Assembly: GCA_003542955.1 (NCBI GenBank)
Contig: DPJP01000134.1
Span: forward strand, 1,131 to 8,408
Source of the DNA: Armatimonadota bacterium
GTDB taxonomy: Bacteria > Armatimonadota > Zipacnadia > Zipacnadales > UBA11051
Direction of reading: 5' to 3'
DNA length: 7,278 nucleotides
Part shown: piece after piece, positions 4,986 to 7,278 of the stretch
Layout of the letters: every line of letters begins with the position of its first letter
How positions within the stretch are numbered: position 1 is the stretch's first letter
Notes under the pieces: model-generated
Databases searched by the model: none
Told to the model about the DNA's origin: nothing
What the model saw: only the letters and a program-made list of their open reading frames with translations
Made by a program: the position numbers and the translations under genes

Positions 4986-6569
4986 ATGGCTCTGACCAGG
5001 CAGGAGATCCTCGACGGGCTCAAGCAACTCGGCGTGCGGGAGGGCTCGGTCATCATGGCCCACTCGGCGCTGTCGGCGTTCGGCAAGGTCGAAGGCGGCG
5101 CGGTGACGGTCATCGAAGCGCTGATCGAGGCCGTGGGCCCTGAGGGCACGCTGCTCATGCCCGCGATGGCATCCGAGCAGCCGTTCCGCATCGAGTCGTC
5201 GCCGTCCACCGTTGGCACGATCACGGATGTCTTCCGCAGCTACCCGGGCACGACGCGCAGTCTGCACCCGACCCACTCGGTGGCCGGGATCGGGCCACTG
5301 GTGGATCAGCTCATCGCCGGGCACATCGACCACCCAACGGCACTGGGACCGCAGTCGCCCTGGGGACGAATGGCACAGCGGGATGATGCGTACATCCTGC
5401 TGCTCGGTTGCGATCAGGACCGCAATACGTTGCTGCACTGCGCTGAGGAGGCCGTTGACGGCGCCTACCTGAACACGATCTCGAGGACCTACATCGATGC
5501 CGAGGGCCGCGAGCGGACGAAAGCGCTCGAGAAGTTCCCAGGCCCGCATCGTGACTTCATCGGCCTCGACCCGCTGTTCGAGAGCGCGCGGGCGATGAAT
5601 GTCGGCAAGATCGGCACGGCCGTCTGCCGGCTGATGTCAGCCAAACAGACACTGATGCTGGCAATCGAGGCGCTGCGGCGCGACCCGGCGGCGGTACTGT
5701 GTGACAACGCGCACTGCCGCGACTGCGTGCAGCAGCGGGCCGATATCAAGCGCGCGCGGCTGGCCGATGAGAGCTTCACACTCAGCGCCGTCATCGATGG
5801 TACCGGGCTCGGCGTCGATGAGGTTGGCCAGGCACTGTGGCTCATTGGCGCGGAGGGGATCGGCGCCGTTGAGATTGGGCCACACTGGGCACGGGCGCTG
5901 CGCGAGCATGCCGACGCGTGCCGGGAGGTCGCAGCCCACCTCGGCGGTGAGGGCATCAAGGCGGCCATCATCCACGCCGACGTGCCACTGAGAGACGGTG
6001 TGGAAGCCAGTGCCGCCGTCGATGCGCTCAACGCGGTCATCGAGGCCACGGCGGTGTTCGCTCCCGACTACCTGAAGCTGCCCGGATACCCACGCGGCAC
6101 CGGGGATGCCGATGGCTCGGTTGCGCATGCGGTCGAGCTCTTGGATGCCCTTGGTCAAGCCGCCGAGAGCGCCGGGATGCGACTGCTGATTGAGAACCAT
6201 GCGGATGCCCTGTGGAGCGACACGGCGGGCTGCGATCGGGTGCTGACATCCGTGTCGTCGCCGGCTGTGGCATTCAGCTTCAACCCGGCCCACTTTGCGC
6301 ATGTGGGCGAGCACCCCTTCCTGGCGACCTACAAACGAGCGCGCGCGAAGCGCTATACCGAGCAGTTGATGCTGATCGACGGCTGCACACCGCCGTGGCC
6401 GGGGTATACACTACTCGCGCAGGGGCAGGGCGAAGTGCGCGAACTGATGTCGATACTGCGCTGCCGGTCCTTTGCGGGGCATTTCACCATCTGCCTCAAG
6501 GACCTGCGCGGGGCGGAGAGCTTCGCGCGCCAGGCGGCGGAGTTCTGGCGCTCCCTGGACCTGATGTAG
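4986..6569 (+). CDS. Fusion of AAC(3)-like N-acyltransferase with a xylose-isomerase-like TIM barrel
   Basis: This 527-aa protein has two domains. Residues 1-255 match the aminoglycoside 3-N-acetyltransferase (AAC(3)/YokD/FrbF) fold: H26-S-A-L-S with G37-G38 and G54-T-L-L-M-P, then H94-P-T-H97-S, S124-P-W-G, and L140-G-C-D through H151-C-A-E154-E155. The H97 and glutamate positions used in catalysis are present, so acyl-CoA-dependent N-acylation is plausible. Many family members do not act on antibiotics. C239, H243, C244 and C247 form a possible metal knuckle at the domain's end. Residues 262-527 form a sugar-phosphate-isomerase/AP-endonuclease-2-like barrel: strand 1 at 264-270, strand 2 at A294-V-E-I, and L401-I-E403-N-H405. 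Usual metal ligands seem changed: F432-N433-P-x-H436 has N where D is common, and no clear final glutamate is seen. The protein is cytoplasmic, with no signal peptide. It lies 57 bp upstream of the deacylase gene, probably in one operon. Confidence 0.85.
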   Translation: MALTRQEILDGLKQLGVREGSVIMAHSALSAFGKVEGGAVTVIEALIEAVGPEGTLLMPAMASEQPFRIESSPSTVGTITDVFRSYPGTTRSLHPTHSVAGIGPLVDQLIAGHIDHPTALGPQSPWGRMAQRDDAYILLLGCDQDRNTLLHCAEEAVDGAYLNTISRTYIDAEGRERTKALEKFPGPHRDFIGLDPLFESARAMNVGKIGTAVCRLMSAKQTLMLAIEALRRDPAAVLCDNAHCRDCVQQRADIKRARLADESFTLSAVIDGTGLGVDEVGQALWLIGAEGIGAVEIGPHWARALREHADACREVAAHLGGEGIKAAIIHADVPLRDGVEASAAVDALNAVIEATAVFAPDYLKLPGYPRGTGDADGSVAHAVELLDALGQAAESAGMRLLIENHADALWSDTAGCDRVLTSVSSPAVAFSFNPAHFAHVGEHPFLATYKRARAKRYTEQLMLIDGCTPPWPGYTLLAQGQGEVRELMSILRCRSFAGHFTICLKDLRGAESFARQAAEFWRSLDLM

Positions 6570-6612
6570 CCTGACGAAATGCGTGTGCCGTGCCCATACG
6601 CGGACGCAATGT

Positions 6613-6618
6613 GAGAGG
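6613..6618 (+). promoter_or_regulatory. Ribosome binding site for the TTG-started deacylase
   Basis: GAGAGG precedes the TTG at 6627 by 8 nt. An in-frame TGA at 6612-6614 rules out any earlier start, and the first family-conserved residues follow the TTG directly, so TTG is the most likely initiator. Confidence 0.6.
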
Positions 6619-6626
6619 GTGCTGGA

Positions 6627-7278
6627 TTGGGATTCGACATAGTCATCGAGAACGGTACGCTGTACGACGGGAGCGGCGCCGCCGGCGCGAGACTTGACGT
6701 GGGCATTGCCGCGGATCACATCGCGGCAGTCGGCGAGTTGTCGGGGGCGGAGGCCGCGCGCAGGCTGGATGCAACGGGAATGGCGGTGTGTCCGGGCTTC
6801 ATCGACATCCACAGCCACTCCGACCTGACGCTCATCTACAACTACCGGGCGGAGAGCAAGCTCCGGCAGGGCGTGACCACGGAGTGCCTGGGGCAGTGCG
6901 GCCTGGGCGTCCACCCGGTCAGGGAGGCGGATAAGCAGCATCTGCGGGACGCGTGCTCGTTCATCTGCGGCGCCCCGGTTGAGTGGAGTTGGGAGTCCAC
7001 AGGTGAGTACATCGAGGCTCTCCGGGCCGCCGCTCCGAGCCTCAACGCCGCTCCGATGGTCTCTCATGGCCCGGTTCGCGCCCGCGTGATGGGCTTCACC
7101 GACGCCCCGCCCACCCCCGAACAGCTCGACCAGATGTGCGGGGTGCTGCAGCAGAGCTTCGACGAGGGGGCCGTGGGGCTCTCGTTCGGGCTTGCCTACG
7201 CCCCGGGCGCGGCCGCGACGACAGAGGAAGTGCAGGCGCTGTGCCGGGTGGCCGCGCGCAACGGCAAACACGTGAGCG
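6627..7278 (+). CDS. N-acyl-D-amino-acid deacylase family amidohydrolase, N-terminal part
   Basis: 217 codons are visible before the right edge; the family is usually about 480-530 aa, so over half is missing. The protein opens with the small beta domain typical of amidohydrolases (D4-I-V-I-E-N-G-T-L with D14-G15). It then has P56-G-F-I-D-I-H62-S-H64-S-D66, the metal-binding HxH of the barrel. Next come Q-G-V-T-T-E and G-Q-C91-G, where C91 corresponds to the zinc-binding cysteine of D-aminoacylases; the HxH-to-Cys spacing matches the Alcaligenes D-aminoacylase numbering (67/69/96). S-H-G-P-V-R with V-M-G, then E-G-A-V-G-L-S and Y-A-P-G, are further family blocks. The reaction is hydrolysis of an N-acyl amide, classically on D-amino acids; dihydroorotase- or allantoinase-like relatives fit less well. 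It follows the acyltransferase fusion by 57 bp on the same strand. The remaining metal ligands lie outside the window. Confidence 0.9.
   Translation, partial: MGFDIVIENGTLYDGSGAAGARLDVGIAADHIAAVGELSGAEAARRLDATGMAVCPGFIDIHSHSDLTLIYNYRAESKLRQGVTTECLGQCGLGVHPVREADKQHLRDACSFICGAPVEWSWESTGEYIEALRAAAPSLNAAPMVSHGPVRARVMGFTDAPPTPEQLDQMCGVLQQSFDEGAVGLSFGLAYAPGAAATTEEVQALCRVAARNGKHVS

Noticed and set aside
4986..5750. The AAC(3)-like domain as an aminoglycoside resistance determinant.
   Set aside because: The family includes many non-resistance acyltransferases (YokD, FrbF), and the catabolic-looking context and barrel fusion argue against a resistance gene.

Overview
This window is a GC-rich bacterial chromosomal segment with strong Shine-Dalgarno sites, GTG and TTG starts next to ATG, and short intergenic gaps. 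A GYF-type domain protein, a Gfo/Idh/MocA oxidoreductase, a xylose-isomerase-like barrel and an N-acyl-D-amino-acid deacylase occurring together would fit an environmental lineage such as Armatimonadota, Planctomycetota or relatives. That placement is a weak inference, because no rRNA or marker gene is present.

Layout, left to right. (1) Positions 1-184, minus strand: the 5' end of a zinc-ribbon plus GYF_2-like protein that runs off the left edge. (2) A 275-bp divergent intergenic region with a spaced 9-bp inverted repeat. (3) 460-1467, plus: a complete Gfo/Idh/MocA NAD(P)-dependent oxidoreductase. (4) 1468-3300: a small-protein region. It holds a remote, probably 5'-damaged homologue (ORF 1656-1940, in-frame TAG just upstream) and two intact 170-aa lipoprotein genes lying on an exact 623-bp direct tandem duplication. 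The array ends in a strong hairpin at 3272-3300. (5) 3331-4743, minus: an aldehyde dehydrogenase convergent with the lipoproteins. (6) A 242-bp divergent promoter region. (7) 4986-6569, plus: a 527-aa protein joining an AAC(3)-like N-acyltransferase domain to a xylose-isomerase-like TIM barrel. (8) 6627-7278, plus: the first 217 codons of an N-acyl-D-amino-acid deacylase family amidohydrolase, cut by the right edge.

Functionally, the enzymes look like a catabolic or modification locus for amino- or acylamino-containing sugars, polyols or amino acids: an oxidoreductase, an aldehyde oxidiser, an N-acyl transferase fused to a barrel, and an amide-cleaving deacylase. No substrate can be read from the sequence.

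The two most unusual items are the AAC(3)/TIM-barrel fusion, whose barrel appears to lack several usual metal ligands, and the lipoprotein duplication. In the duplication, the signal peptides and C-terminal domains are almost identical while the segment between them has diverged strongly. I see no CRISPR array, tRNA, rRNA, transposase or recognisable defence system.
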